From Branchiostoma belcheri (lineage: Eukaryota > Chordata > Leptocardii > Amphioxiformes > Branchiostomatidae): a DNA stretch of 64,000 nucleotides. Positions 31,179-42,362 of the stretch are shown here, in pieces (the first letter of the stretch is position 1; every line of letters begins with the position of its first letter). Under the pieces are notes generated by a model. It ran no database searches and had not been told where the DNA came from. It saw only the letters and a program-made list of their open reading frames with translations. Where the stretch lies: positions 246,914 through 310,913 of the forward strand of contig NW_017803124.1 in assembly GCF_001625305.1 (NCBI RefSeq). Direction: 5' to 3'. Position numbers and translations under genes: made by a program.

Positions 31179-31660
31179 AGTTTAGTGTTGCCCTCCCTCC
31201 ATCTCTCTAAGACTGCTGAAATTTTGGACTAGATTGCGTTGCTGACCTTTGGTAGTATCATTCCAATGTAGGGTTTATAGTTATCAATACAACTTGATAG
31301 TGGTTATGGATAAACTTACATCGTGGATGAATAAGTATTTGAAGGTACTAGTATTTTGATGCTCGAGCGCTCAACTAATTTGTCCATTAGGATCATTCGA
31401 GGATAACATGACATGATATGTAGCTGCTGAGTCCGACAGTCTAGAGCTATTGACCAAGTCAGCTGACATGGGCCTTGCATGTTGGTAAAACAAAGTTGAA
31501 AATGGCTGGAATTCTTGCAACAATAAGAAGATATAGAAACTAGAGTTCGGAGGACTCATGTCTCCGACAGTGTGATATTGTTTTGGTCGGTGTTGTGTGT
31601 ATGTATAGTGTACGCTTTTTGAAGATGATTATCGTAGTTATAGTGGTCAGAGAGTCCTTT
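31179..31660. repeat. Paralogous non-coding block, also at 55760-56020
   Basis: GCTGAAATTTTGGA, ATCAATACAACTTGATAGTG, GGATGAATAAGTATTTGA and TTTTGATGCTCGAGC recur in the same order at 55840-55985. This marks one segmental duplication with the 55-57 kb region. No gene is seen. Confidence 0.65.
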
Positions 31661-32217
31661 TGTGAACGAAGCAACATACTATTTACCTAGCCTGTACCAT
31701 ATGCATGTCTTTGTACAGAAATACGGAATAGAATTCATCTTTTGGTACAGGGGTGCCTTGAGCATATGCTCAAAGAATGACATTTTGCAGCTTTGGCATA
31801 CATCACTTGAAAATGGTGTGAAACAGGTCTTTTCTGCTATTTTCAGACAAAAAATGTACATTTTTGGCTCCTGTGACCTAATATTACAACCAAATGACCT
31901 AAAATTTGGTATAGGAGTGCCTTTGACATAATGCCCAAAGAGCTATACTCACATTTTTGGTAAACACTACTTCAAATTTGAATTTGTGTAAAATAAGTTT
32001 TTTCTGCTCTTTCCAGACAAAATGCTTAAAAAATTTATGCCCTTGTATTAAAACCAAACGACCTGAAATTTGTTATAGATGTGTCTTAGGCAAATGCCAA
32101 ATGAACTTAAGACATAGTTTGGCATACACCACTATAAAATTGTGTAAAATGGGTCTTTTTTGCTATGCCCAAAGAACAGAGCTTAAGCAATGCTGTAAGG
32201 TAGCAGCACACAGTATT
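31661..32217 (+). repeat. Dispersed repeat, several diverged units
   Basis: The unit ACAACCAAATGACCTAAAAT then TTGGTATAGGAGTGCC occurs around 31888 and again, diverged, near 32050. It is related to 2945-3160. Short open frames here are not convincing genes. Confidence 0.45.
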
Positions 32218-32690
32218 AATGGGGGACCCCCGGGGTCTGTGACGCGGGTATAGAAAGTAGTACAGCGAATATTCTTGAAGGCTGGGTAGAAAGCCTGATA
32301 AGAGCGTCAGCCAGACGTAAATTGTGCCGTGTGGTGTAGGAATGTATCAGGTTTGAGACTGTATGATTTGAATTGTGAAGGTTTTGCAGTTCGTGTATAA
32401 ATGCGCTGTATTACGCAACTGGCTTTCCAGGTGAGTCGGCTGCAGTTCAGGTCATGTCCGTAGAGGGCGATTTCAAAGTGACGTTACGAGCAGATACGCC
32501 GACAGGATTTTTTTATTTCTAGATACTTTGTAGTTTGTGCCCTCTTCTCAAACATATTCGATTTTCGTATTTGTGAAGTTCACGCGCATGCACCCTACTG
32601 TAATTTTTACCACGTCATCTTGGGGTCCTTAACTATAGAAATCCCCATAGGGCGAAAACTGTGTTCTGCTACCGTAAGGGGAGGGACCAA
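32218..32690 (+). mobile_element. LTR-like dispersed repeat with TATA box and splice donor, copy 1
   Basis: About 470 bp shared with 63005-63470: GACGCGGGTATAGAAAGTAGT, GTTCGTGTATAAATGCGC (TATA-like), TTCCAGGTGAGTCGGCTGC (donor-like CAG/GTGAGT), GTGCACCCTACTRTAATTT (GCACCCTACT in both) and AACTGTGTTCTGCTACC. A promoter followed by a short leader and donor suggests a solo LTR or other element promoter. TG...CA ends and a target duplication were not resolved. Confidence 0.5.
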
Positions 32691-32925
32691 CAAATCGTCA
32701 TGCGCAGAACTAGCAGTGTGTACACCTTCTTTTTTAGATCATTTTTTTTCCTGGGCAAATTTTGCTTAGAAAGGCCCAGTTTTCTGGTAAGAAGGACAGA
32801 AGAATGTATATTTTTAAAATATGGCCAAAAAGTGTGATATTTTTCATGGTTTGACCAGTGCTATTGACCTCTAAATACTTGTGATCTCCATGCCGGTATC
32901 CAGTAGCAGATGGCTTGGGGGTTCC
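32691..32925. other. Non-coding, nothing recognised
   Basis: AT-rich, with no exon or repeat identified. Confidence 0.4.
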
Positions 32926-33500
32926 AGGTGAGTTTTTAACAGCCTATCGTCTGTCAACAGTATAACTTGAAAAAGCTTAGATAGATGATCTTGATATTTG
33001 GTAGGTGGGTAGGTATTGATGAGACCTGGAAATGATTAGATTTGCAGCTTGTTATGGTACTGCAGCTGAACTTCCAGTTTTGATATCTCATGATCTACAC
33101 ATGCTGGGGTGACAAAATTTGGATGGTAGGTAGCCCTTTTGCTGGGGAAGAAGTGGCATGAGTTTGGGCCCCTTAGCGGCTTGCTCTGGAACTGCAGGGC
33201 TATCTGTTTGAAAATATTCAAAAGAGGATAACTCAAGAACGGGTGGAAGGATCGTCGTGATTTTTGGTATGTAGGTAGCTTACGTGATGCTTGGTATAAT
33301 TATGTGGCAATTATGCAAATCTGGATGTAATTTGCATAATTAATGGAGAAATTCTATAAATCAGCTGCATTACATTATAGGACTATTCAAGCTTGTGACG
33401 TAATTGAGAACGAGAGAAACACAGGCAGACATTGATTATGTAAATTAACACTTAATTTGCATAATTAATGAGGAAATGTAATAATTCCATAATGCTAACC
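32926..33500 (+). mobile_element. Family 2 terminal-hairpin repeat, partial copy
   Basis: It shares with 34597-35577 the order TATAACTTGAAAAAGCTTA, TGGTAGGTGGGTA, GATGAGACCTGGAAATGATTAG, GTACTGCAGCTGAACTTCC and the TTTGCATAATTAATG boxes. Both the 5' hairpin and the 3' terminus are missing. The ACTGCAGC(A/T)GAACTTCC block is common to families 1 and 2, so they are related. Confidence 0.65.
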
Positions 33501-33519
33501 GCCTGGAATTTCATACTTG

Positions 33520-34560
33520 GGGTTGCTGGTGTCTTTTCCAAATTTAAAGTGACCAGTGTTACTACAGTAACGTACTGACCTCCTACGACGCCCTTTTCTG
33601 AACTTGATCTTCCTATCATCAACGGTAACTTGCTCAGCAAAAATCGTGAACATCCATATGCAGATTCACGAATTATCCCGCTAACAACAATAACGACCAC
33701 CACAAAAGGTCAAATTCAATGACATGGGAACCTCCCACGAGGCCCATATCCAAACTTGACCTTCGTATTCTCACCGGCAACTTGCCCACTGAAAATCATA
33801 GACAACCACTTAAGGATTCCCGAGTTATCTGACGAACAACAAAAAACGCAAACACAAAAGGTCAGCTCCAGTCACGTAAGAACCCCCCACGAAGCCCATT
33901 TCTAGCCATCACAATGCCCATCACTAAGACAACCTACGTGCCAAAAATCGTGAACCACGGACCATGCCTTCAAACTTTATCGTGCATAATCTGCAAAACA
34001 GTGCAAAAACGATTTCATAGCCTTCTGTCGAAGGCAAATACTTCACCTCAAACATCTTAAGAACAGTAATCCAAAGCCTTGTGCTGTCTCACCTTGACTA
34101 TTGTTCACCACTACTTTCATCTGCACCGCAAACACACCTAGATAAACTACAAGTGATCCAAAATCGTGCAGCTCGTTTAGCCACAAACGTCACTTTTGAT
34201 ACCAGACTTAACGACCTATACTCCCAGTTAAACTGGCAAACAGTCAACCATAGACTTTTCACCAGTACTCTTTGACTGTGCATTCCAACTAAACTAAAGA
34301 GCAACCTAAATGTATCTTCAAACACTTGCAGAAAATAGAAACCACACATAGACACCATATAAAACTTGCACAAAGAGGGGCGTTTACCCCAGACAAACCC
34401 AAAACTAAAGCTAAAACAGAACATTTGTATATAGAAGCATATCAAAGCATACAACAATCTACCATCCGATATGACATCTGGAAGCGAACGCACATTTAAA
34501 GAAAATATCAATTTGAAAGTATGGAGTAACAAGTACAACCACATGGGTCTCGACACATGC
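33520..34560 (+). mobile_element. CR1/L2-like LINE fragment (decayed RT C-terminus)
   Basis: The frame 34075-34275 reads SLVLSHLDYCSPLLSSAP, LDKLQVIQNRAARLAT and LYSQLNWQTVNHRL. This matches the block found after the RT fingers-palm in CR1/L2 elements (VLSRLDYCN, LQ-VQN-AARL, L-WLPV--R). A diverged continuation near 34440 (IKAYNNLPSDM, SERTFKENI) matches the WN-LP-D--- / FK--L end. Upstream it is full of stops. It separates two family 2 copies. Confidence 0.65.
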
Positions 34561-34596
34561 GTAGATTGTGTTAAGATTGTTATTGTTATACTGTTA

Positions 34597-34645
34597 TTAC
34601 CTTCGCCAAGAAGGTTATGTTTTCGTAGGCGTTCGTGTGTGTGTG

Positions 34646-34676
<31 letters not shown>

Positions 34677-35577
34677 AAACACGATAACTTGAGAAGGCTT
34701 AAATGGATTGACTTCATATTTGGTAGGTGGGTATATAGGTCTTGATGAGACCTCGAAATGATTAGTTTTTGGGCCCCCTAGCGGCTTCTTATGGTACTGC
34801 AGCTGAACTTCCAATTTTGATATCTCGTGATCTGGATTTGCTGGGGTCACGAAATTTGGATGGTAGGTAAGTCTTGTGCTGGGGAAGAAGTGACATAGGT
34901 TTGGGCCCCCTGGCGGCTTGTTCAGGAACTGCAGGGGCATTTCTTTGAAAATATTCATAAGAGGATAACTCAAGAACCGGTGGACGGATCTTCATGATGT
35001 TTGGTATGTAGGTAGCTTAAGTGACGTTTGACATAATTATGTGACAATTATGCAAATATGGATGTAATTTGCATAATTAATGAGGAAATTCTATAAATCA
35101 GCTGCATTACATTATAGGACTTATCAAGCTTGTGACATATGTAATTGAGAACAAGAGAAACACAGGCAGATATTGATTATGTAAATCAACACTTAATTTG
35201 CATAATTAATGAGAAAATGTTATAATTCCATAATAGTAACTGCCTGGAATTTCATACTTGAGGTATTTGAAAGTTAAGTGAAGGTGAACATCATTAAACA
35301 TAACTTATTCAAATTAGGTCCTCATTTGCATAATTTATGACGAAATGATAGAATGGCTTTCTTTGTTAAGATAAGGCTGTCTTTCGATGGAGAATATAAT
35401 CAAGTAAATCAACTGATATAATTCATGCAAATGAGGATCCTATTTAGGAATGTCTAACCTTCATCGACGTATCGAGGATCCTATTTGCATTATAAATCAG
35501 GAGGAATAATCTTTACTTTGTCTGTCATAAAGATTAACATCATTTGGCGAAGGTATGAGATCGTGGGACTCTGGTTT
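34597..35577 (+). mobile_element. Family 2 terminal-hairpin repeat, full-length copy
   Basis: The 5' end TTACCTTCGCCAAGAAGG folds on itself, and (GT)n/(TCTG)n follows. The 3' end TTTGGCGAAGGTATGAGATC is the inverted copy of the start. The architecture is the same as family 1 (hairpin, microsatellite, conserved core, TTTGCATAATTA boxes, inverted end) with a different terminal sequence. No coding region is present. Confidence 0.7.
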
Positions 35578-35902
35578 AAGCTGCTGTTGTTGTATATACA
35601 TGTACATGTCTTTTTTACATTGTGCAGTAAGACTCTACAATGACAGTGACAATGGCAGATATTTGAAAACCTATGTCTGCTATTTCCTGTTGTAGATTGA
35701 ATGGTGTTTGTATATATTTGTATATAGTGTGTTTCTGTGTACCTGTCCTGTCTTGTTTCTTTAACAAATTGTAAAAATTGAATACATAATTCAGGGGCGC
35801 ATTAGCATTCCCTGCTTTTGTACGATTTTGTTGCATTGAATAAGTTGAAATTGAAATTGAATGTTGTAATTGTAGCCATTAAGTTAACTTTGTAATTGAT
35901 CA
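35578..35902. other. Non-coding flank; contains left target copy of RTE insertion
   Basis: Nothing coding. GTAATTGATCA at 35892-35902 is repeated at 38687-38697 and marks the RTE target site duplication. Confidence 0.5.
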
Positions 35903-35960
35903 AACAGTATGGAACAGTGGGAAGATATCCAGAGTGCTGAAAACCAAGCTGCTACAGTCA

Positions 35961-38243
35961 GTACACTACCAAAAATGCTTTTTCTTGTTTTTCTTATTTT
36001 CTCATGGGAAGAAAATTTTTCTTTGGGGGAGAATAATAAGAAAAAAATAAGAAAAAAATAAATTTTCTGTATACCTACGTTCTTGCACCAAGAACAATTT
36101 TCTCATTTTTCTTGAGTGGAGATAATTTTCTAAAATAGGCTTCTTTAAATCTTGATTTTTCTTTGGTGAAGAAATATTTCTAGAGGAGATTCTAACTTAC
36201 AAGATTAGAATTCTTGTAATCTTGAAATTTCTTTTAGTAAAGACAATATTTCTAGGGAAGATTCTAAGTTACAAGATTAAAATTCTTTTAATCTTATATT
36301 AATTAAAATTCCCTCAGACTTAGTTAAAGTTTCTTATTTAATCTCCATGGAAGATTTCTTTCTTACCTGACATCAAAGTGGTCAGATTTAAGATTTTTTT
36401 TCTTGTGTATTTCAAAAAATTTCTAGTTCATGTTACCGAGAATGATTGAAAAAGGCCATTCTTGTTTTTCTTAGCAATGTTTAAGAAAATACAAGAATTT
36501 GGTTCTTGTCTTTCTTGGGAAACACTGATTGGAAAAGCAAGAAATTTAATTATCTAAATCTATTATTAGAATAAAGCTCTGCTTAGTGTTTCTTTCTTAA
36601 AGTTTCTTGTTTTTCTTGACTAGAAAGCTGAAGAAAGATCATTCTTGTTTTTCTTGGCAACATTTAAGAAAATACAAGAATAAAGTTCTTATCTTGCTTG
36701 ACAAATACTGATAAGAAAAAAAACCAAGAAAGTCTGATATAAAATTGATCTTTGATTAGGCTGATCTATGAAGATATGGCTAGTATTATATTCTTAAACA
36801 TTCTTGATTTTCTTCCCTAGAAAGTTTAAGAAAGGCCATTCTTGTTTTTCTTAGCAACATTTAAGAAAATACCAGAAAGTTTAAGAAAGATGATTCTTAT
36901 TTTGCCTGGTAATGTTCAAGATGATGTAAGAACTTTTTTCTAGTTTTTTCTTGTCATGTGACCTTTTCTAAACCCCTGATTGGTTGATTCAAATCCCAGA
37001 ATGCAGTTAGGGGGTTTTGAACATAAGTCAGATGTAAGAGCCGCGCTGCTACTTATTTTTGTCAGTTACTGACTCATGTCAGATTTGAAGTCAAAATCAA
37101 ATCAAAAAGGACTTTGTGTACATGTGAAGCAATGGAGATCGTGGTCAGCTTGCTGAAGAAACCAACTTTGCAACAGAAAAAGCATGAAACCAAACAGATT
37201 GAAGGTAAGTGCGCCCCCCTCCCCACCTATAAGATTTGTTGACATTGTTTTTCGACTTCATAGCCCAAATATTGTTACAACGCCATTGGGGTTGATTTCA
37301 AAGTCAAATCATATATCTCTGGTGTATTGTATAGTAAAGTTTATTACAGTGCTTTCTAATACAATTTTAAATTGTTTACTCCAAGTAATAAAATAGTATT
37401 TTAGCATCCTCTTTTGACTTGTTGCCTTCAGTACACGCATGCAAACTAACACAGGTCTTTCCTGTTGTTTTTCAGGTGTCCAAAGGGTGTGGCTTTGCCA
37501 ATTCTATAATGCGAAAACTTCAGTTTTTGCTGAATATGTTTCTGATCAGAATGTGATACGATCTGTATTCTGAAATCATAATGGCTTGTTAGTTACATTG
37601 TATAATATTTTGAAAGTTACTGTTAAACTGTTTCCATTCCAAGAATGTTGATGGACTGATTTTATATTTTTAATTAGATACATTGTACAAAAATCAATGT
37701 GATAATAAACATCTCTATACTGTCCAAATGCTTTTCAAAATAACATTTAGTTGCTATACATTATTGTCTGTTTTATATTTAGGTAGCACTATATACATTG
37801 TATTTCTTTTCTTGTGGGAGGAATGGTTTTCTTGCTACAAGAACAGAGTCAGCTCTTATTTCAAGAAATCTTTTCTTGTGTACAGAATGGTTTTCTTGCT
37901 ACAAGAACAGTTAGCTCTTAGTTCAAGAAATCTTTTCTTGTGGGGAGAATGGTTTTCTTGCTACAAGAAGAGTTAGATCTTAGTTCAAGAAATCTTTTCT
38001 TGTGTACAGAATGGTTTTCTAGAAAACTTAGAAATTCTTACTACAAGAATAATATTCTAAGGATATTTAGTCCAAGATACATAAGAAAACAAATCTTACC
38101 ACAAGAAAAATATGCTAAAATGTAGTTTCTTGAAATTCTTGTCTCATGGACAAGATTTTTTTCTTGGGTGAAGAATAATTTTCTCAGTTGAAGAAAAGTT
38201 TTCTTCTCTGAAGAAAAACAAGATTGGCATTTTTGGTAGTGTA
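35961..38243. mobile_element. TA-flanked TIR element (2.28 kb) built largely of TTTCTTG repeats
   Basis: TA at 35961-35962 and 38242-38243 flanks exact inverted ends CACTACCAAAAATGC. Removing the element and one TA restores the RTE frame (LLQS to VVIPTA) perfectly. A TA duplication points to the Tc1/mariner group. Outside a central unique part (about 36930-37680) the body is degenerate TTTCTTGTTTTTCTT / CAAGAAAA repeats, so much of one strand is pyrimidine-rich. No transposase was recognised. Confidence 0.85.
37132..37573 (+). CDS. Candidate two-exon small ORF in the TA-flanked element
   Basis: Exon 1 (37132-37204) reads MEIVVSLLKKPTLQQKKH then ETKQIE and ends at a strong donor (GAAG then GTAAGT). 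Exon 2 (37476-37573) follows a pyrimidine-rich acceptor (TTGTTTTTCAG) and reads GVQRVWLCQFYNAKTSV then FAEYVSDQN and VIRSVF before a stop. The joined frame is 56 residues. No family is recognised. It could be the degraded start of a transposase gene, a captured exon pair or chance; the region upstream is less repetitive than the rest of the element. Confidence 0.3.
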
Positions 38244-38697
38244 GTAATACCAACTGCACTCTATGCATGTAAAACATGGAAGATAACAACAAAAATGTGG
38301 AACAAGCTGGATGCCTTCCAACAACGATGCCTCCATAAAATTCTACACATAACATACAGAGACAGGATCATCAACAAGGAAGTATACGACAGAACTGGTA
38401 CAAAACCACTCAGCATCACCATCACCGAGAGGAGGATGAGGTATGCTGGACATGTCCTCAGGATGACCTCAGACCGACACGCCAAAACATCTATGTTCTG
38501 GAAACCAGAGGGCAAACGGAAAAGAGGGAGACCCAAACTAACATGGTGACGTACCCTTCAAAAAGATCTTGAAAGCAAGGGGATATCACTGAAGGATGCC
38601 AAGTCCCTCGCCAAAGACAGAGCAGAGTGGAGAAGTCTTGCTGCCCAATGTGCCTTGCACGGGACGAACTAAGTCTAAGTAAGTAAGTAATTGATCA

Positions 38698-39670
38698 TAT
38701 TTCATCTTTTAAATGTAATGTTAAAGGACTCCAGGAAGACTAGTAAACAAACACTGTATTAACTAATGGAGATTCCTAATAAACATAATACACTGGTCGC
38801 ATCAATTTTGGAAAGGCACAAGGCATTTGGAAACTCAAGTAAAAATTGATGTTCAACATTCAAGTTTCACATCAGTGTGTAGCTCTTGGTGTAATGAGCA
38901 CAGTGATATAAAAATTATTGTTCTGCAGTGTTCATAACTTAAGATTATATCATTAATAATAAATACAAGCAGACCGGTGGTCTTTTTCAACAGCCTGTTA
39001 GTCCTAACAACTAGCACGCAAGTTTTAATTACAGGACCTTCGGTCTAAAGGCACTTAGACTATGGGTCCAAATTCCCAGACCGCGGGCTGATTTACTCAG
39101 AAACCATTCAGACCATCAGGCTAATTTCACCCCGCAATCTGAAAATTCTGTTACAAAAAAAAAAAATAAAGGTGTGGAATATGTGAATTGATTAATGAAT
39201 GCAGACTGTCTGAGAAAGGATTCAGGCCAGGGGCTACATCTCAGACCGCGGTCTGATCCAATTGTTGTGTAAAATCCACATGATTATCACAAGCAAGGAG
39301 AGCATGAATTACAACCCACTTGCTAATTACACTGGTGTGAAGATGTGAATTCTCATTAATTCAGTGGTTTACATTGGATGCGGGGTGACTACTAAGCCCG
39401 CACGGGCTAAAGTTAGGACTGCCAGGCTTATATTCTCCTGGGCCTGACGGTGTGCATTCTAGACCGCAAGGCTTGCAATTTTTAAAGTCAAATATCTTGA
39501 TAAATTTGTACATTCTAACCATAAAAAAAGAACCTAATAAAGAAGGTAATATGATCTTTCCAATGGTATGGAAAAGTTAACTGTACATCCAGGAATAACA
39601 GAGTTGAAAATCAAGGATTTCAACATAGATGTCTCGAAATTCGGAAAGTGACATTCCAAAATTAAAGTGA
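38698..39670. other. Non-coding; includes short AGACCGCGGTCTG-type repeats
   Basis: A block near 38725-38790 (GACTCCAGGAAGACTAGT, then ACTAATGGAGAT) resembles a LINE 3' end at 49567-49640. At 39000-39500 variants of CAGACCGCGG and GGCCTGACGG recur, including the palindrome CAGACCGCGGTCTG near 39244. No gene is seen. Confidence 0.4.
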
Positions 39671-41110
39671 CCAGTGTTTAACATAACATAGATCTAGAGA
39701 GTTGTTTTCGTCAGAACATAATGTCCTTGGTCAGAAACATACAGACGGATGCACTGTTTTTGATGTACCATTCTGCTTGTCTGTAGACATCATTTGATAT
39801 TTGCATTAACTCCACTGTGGCGCATTCAAAACATGGTTTTATTATTCTAGGCAGAGGCAATGTCTTTTTAAATATTAACCACTCTAAAATCAATATTTGG
39901 CTGTGCATGTGTGAGTATACTGCACAGTGGCGTCCATGCATTAAATTTAGAGCAATTTGGAATTCTGCAATTCCATATTGTAAAGAAACCATTCGAATCA
40001 AAATAGATTTACCTGTGATTCACGCTACAAGTGTTACACAAAGTACAATGTACATGTACAACGTTCACGGTTACTCTACCTCCAACTCCCTATGACATAG
40101 AAAGGTTATGATGCTACAGTAACTTGATGCATTTCGGCTGGGATTTATTTTTGCCGGAGCGGGAAGAAGGTGTTTTGAATTCACGGTCGAGACGATACGG
40201 TAGCACAAAGACACAAATTCGTGGTGCCATAATTACGTTGAGGAAAGTCACCGTGAAATTTCGAAAATACACCACCGATTTCAAGATTTACAGATGGTAT
40301 CACTGGGCTACGGTAATATAATTTCCATCTGTAACATAACGTTTCACCTGACAACATCTTTATCTTGGCACAGAGATGTCCCTCCGTCCTGTGGTGATTT
40401 ATTAGTACCCTTGTCCTAACAACACACGGTGGGTGAAGTATTTTTAAATACTATATGATCAATGAGATATGGCAGTTTGATAGACTTAAGCGTCAATGCA
40501 CGTACTAAGTATGATAAATTCAGATGATAGACAGACACTTAAAGTATGTTCAACTGACTCAGAGGTAGGATACTAGTAACTTAAAATTAAAGTAGATTCA
40601 GAAACATGTTCTGTTTGTTCTGGTATAAATGTATTTTGTGGTCCTCTGCTCTAATCGACAACCACAAAATTATAAATCAAAGCCAGGCACAGTACAGTTT
40701 TGAACAGGATTAGTTAACATTGTTTTGCTGTAAGAACACGTACTACACAACTAACTGAGAAACATCTCTCAACCCTGCGTTTTCTGGAATGCTCGCTGTT
40801 TCAATGTCATCTAAAGTGTGTCGACCTGGGAAGGGTAGAAAGTAACCGCTGTGTCTATCTGCACAAATCAGATCGTCAGAAAGTCTGACAGTCATCGCGT
40901 TCGTCCCGAAGGAGAAAACTATAATATGTTTATTGCTCGGGACTCAGGATGTCATATGACGTCAGTACCAACAAGGCGAACTTATGGGGACAGTCCATAG
41001 ACTCGAGCATGACTAAAACAGAGACTTCTGTGGTAACAATGAGAAACATTTAACGCCGTTTTAATTCTGTTAAAAGAATGATATCTACTAGATAGTATTA
41101 TCCACCCTAC
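39671..41110. repeat. Paralogous non-coding blocks m1 and m2, copy 2
   Basis: m1 (39715-39960: ACAGACGGATGCACTGTT, GGCGCATTCAAAACATGG, CACAGTGGCGTCCATGCAT or close variants) matches 55400-55650 and 56060-56310. m2 (40600-41060) matches 28260-28960 and 56520-56950. m1 and m2 lie downstream (3') of the minus-strand CTLD exon. The repeated order shows segmental duplication of a gene plus flanks. Confidence 0.7.
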
Positions 41111-41191
41111 AGTAATGCACAAGAGTTAAAATTTTCACATTTACTGCACCTTACAAACACGCTAGGGTGTGCAATAGTAACACATACCTAG

Positions 41192-41548
41192 CTAACAGAT
41201 GAATCCCCTGGCGAGACTGCAAATTGCGTCATTCCAGCCGTGCATGGAATTAAACATCATGACACAGTGTTCGCCCTTGTGGGCGTCGTTCGGCTCACCG
41301 GGATGCCAGTTAGAATAGCCGGATGACGCAAGATTTTGGCCGTCTTCATACACAAACTGGCCTTCGTTCCCGAGGTCAGTCAGCCCGATCCAGCGTATTC
41401 CAGCTCCTCCTCCCAGGTTGTGGATGAAGGTGTTGGTCACGTTGTCCCTCGGCATGGCCAGTAGTCCCCCGTCTGCGGCACACGTCTGTCTAGCCTCGTC
41501 GTACGTCTTTAGCTCAGCAAAGTCTAATTGTAGCAAACTGACGTAGCC
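41192..41548 (-). CDS. C-type lectin-like domain exon with EPN and WND motifs (CTLD gene copy 2)
   Basis: This terminal exon runs from an acceptor (GTAACAG before GCTACG) to a TAG stop. It encodes ELKTYDEARQTCAADGGLLA, then RWIGLTDLGNEGQFVYEDG, YSNWHPGEPNDAHKGEHCV, HGWNDAICSL and GFIC. All core CTLD elements are present: WIGL, the EPN triplet that normally gives calcium-dependent mannose-type specificity, WND, and the C---C pairs ending in FIC. The domain is in frame without stops. The opening cysteine of a long-form domain (CP-GY type) would be on an upstream exon. The protein is likely a secreted or membrane lectin. Upstream (higher-coordinate) exons seen in copy 1 survive here only as relics. 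Confidence 0.9.
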   Translation of the reverse strand, partial: GYVSLLQLDFAELKTYDEARQTCAADGGLLAMPRDNVTNTFIHNLGGGAGIRWIGLTDLGNEGQFVYEDGQNLASSGYSNWHPGEPNDAHKGEHCVMMFNSMHGWNDAICSLARGFIC

Positions 41549-41818
41549 TGTTACTGGACACAATGTAGAAAAAGTGAGAGAGGATATGTGGCTTGATAAG
41601 CAGCTAACATTTCTCAATTTCATCCTACTAGTAGGTTATGACAACGTCAATGTGATTTGCACACGTTATGGCTTAATTCCATAAAAAATCACAAGACTAG
41701 AATTGCCACCATACACCACTAACTTGTTATTATACAATCTTCTGATAAATCATCTGCCCTGTAAAATAAATTGCTGATTATTCGGAAGGGACATCAATGT
41801 AACATTCCATAGAAATAA
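41549..41818. other. Probable intron or spacer of CTLD gene copy 2
   Basis: Non-coding, with no recognisable exon or repeat. Confidence 0.4.
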
Positions 41819-41851
41819 TGGCGGGGCTTCACAGATGTAACAGTTCTCGTC
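41819..41851 (-). pseudogene. Relic of the CTLD C-terminal mini-exon (acceptor lost)
   Basis: The coding sequence for DENCYICEAP, present at 9411-9445, is retained with one silent change. The splice acceptor reads CCTGG instead of CCAGG and the donor region has changed, so it should not be spliced. It shows that 41.8-42.9 kb and 9.4-10.8 kb are paralogous. Confidence 0.7.
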
Positions 41852-41959
41852 CCAGGAAAGAAAAAAAACATTGTTGATCTTAATGTAACGACGACTCAAG
41901 AAAAACTGAAGCACAATTAAACACATTAACTAAGGTAAGAAGTGAAATTCGTCTCCTAC

Positions 41960-42020
41960 TCAGGTTTGCTGTAGAATTTATGATCAACATGTTCACTTTC
42001 CCGACTGATCCAGTATATAT
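41960..42020 (-). pseudogene. Relic of the CTLD YWI exon
   Basis: It matches 9553-9607 on the minus strand (TACTGGATCAGTC then GGGAAAGTGAA), but the acceptor CAG has become TAT and the reading frame has further changes. Confidence 0.6.
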
Positions 42021-42362
42021 TAATTTAAAAAAAACAAAGAACAAAATTTAATGTGATTAGTGACTTGATCTACAACACGACTGTGATTGTTATTTGTGGT
42101 CTCTGGTGCCTGCCATGATCACTAGAGTGATCAGAAGATTTCAGACAACCAAAACATCACTCCCTTTTGCCCCACAACTGGCCAGGTAAAAGTGAGTTTG
42201 TGGTCTGAATGAATGTTATGCATTATGTAATATATGTCTATCAAACTACTTTTCATTCATTTCTTAATCAAAGGCTACTAACGGGCGACACTTTAATTCC
42301 GGACTGACACTCTAATTCCGGACTACCTTTCACTGTTGAAAATGAGATATGAGGAAACTTAC

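Larger units (their letters stand above)
35903..38690 (+). mobile_element. 5'-truncated RTE-like LINE with 11-bp target duplication, split by a TA-flanked element
   Basis: The piece 35903-35960 encodes SGKISRVLKTKLLQS. After the insertion 35961-38243 the frame resumes VVIPTALYACKTWKIT, MWNKLDAFQQRCLHKIL, DRIINKEVYDRTGTKPL, RRMRYAGHVLRM and GKRKRGRPKLTW. After one stop it continues QKDLESKGISLKDA. This is the conserved C-terminal region of RTE-like ORF2. The tail is a short (AAGT)n run. GTAATTGATCA flanks both sides (35892-35902 and 38687-38697). The RT core is absent, a normal 5' truncation. Confidence 0.85.
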
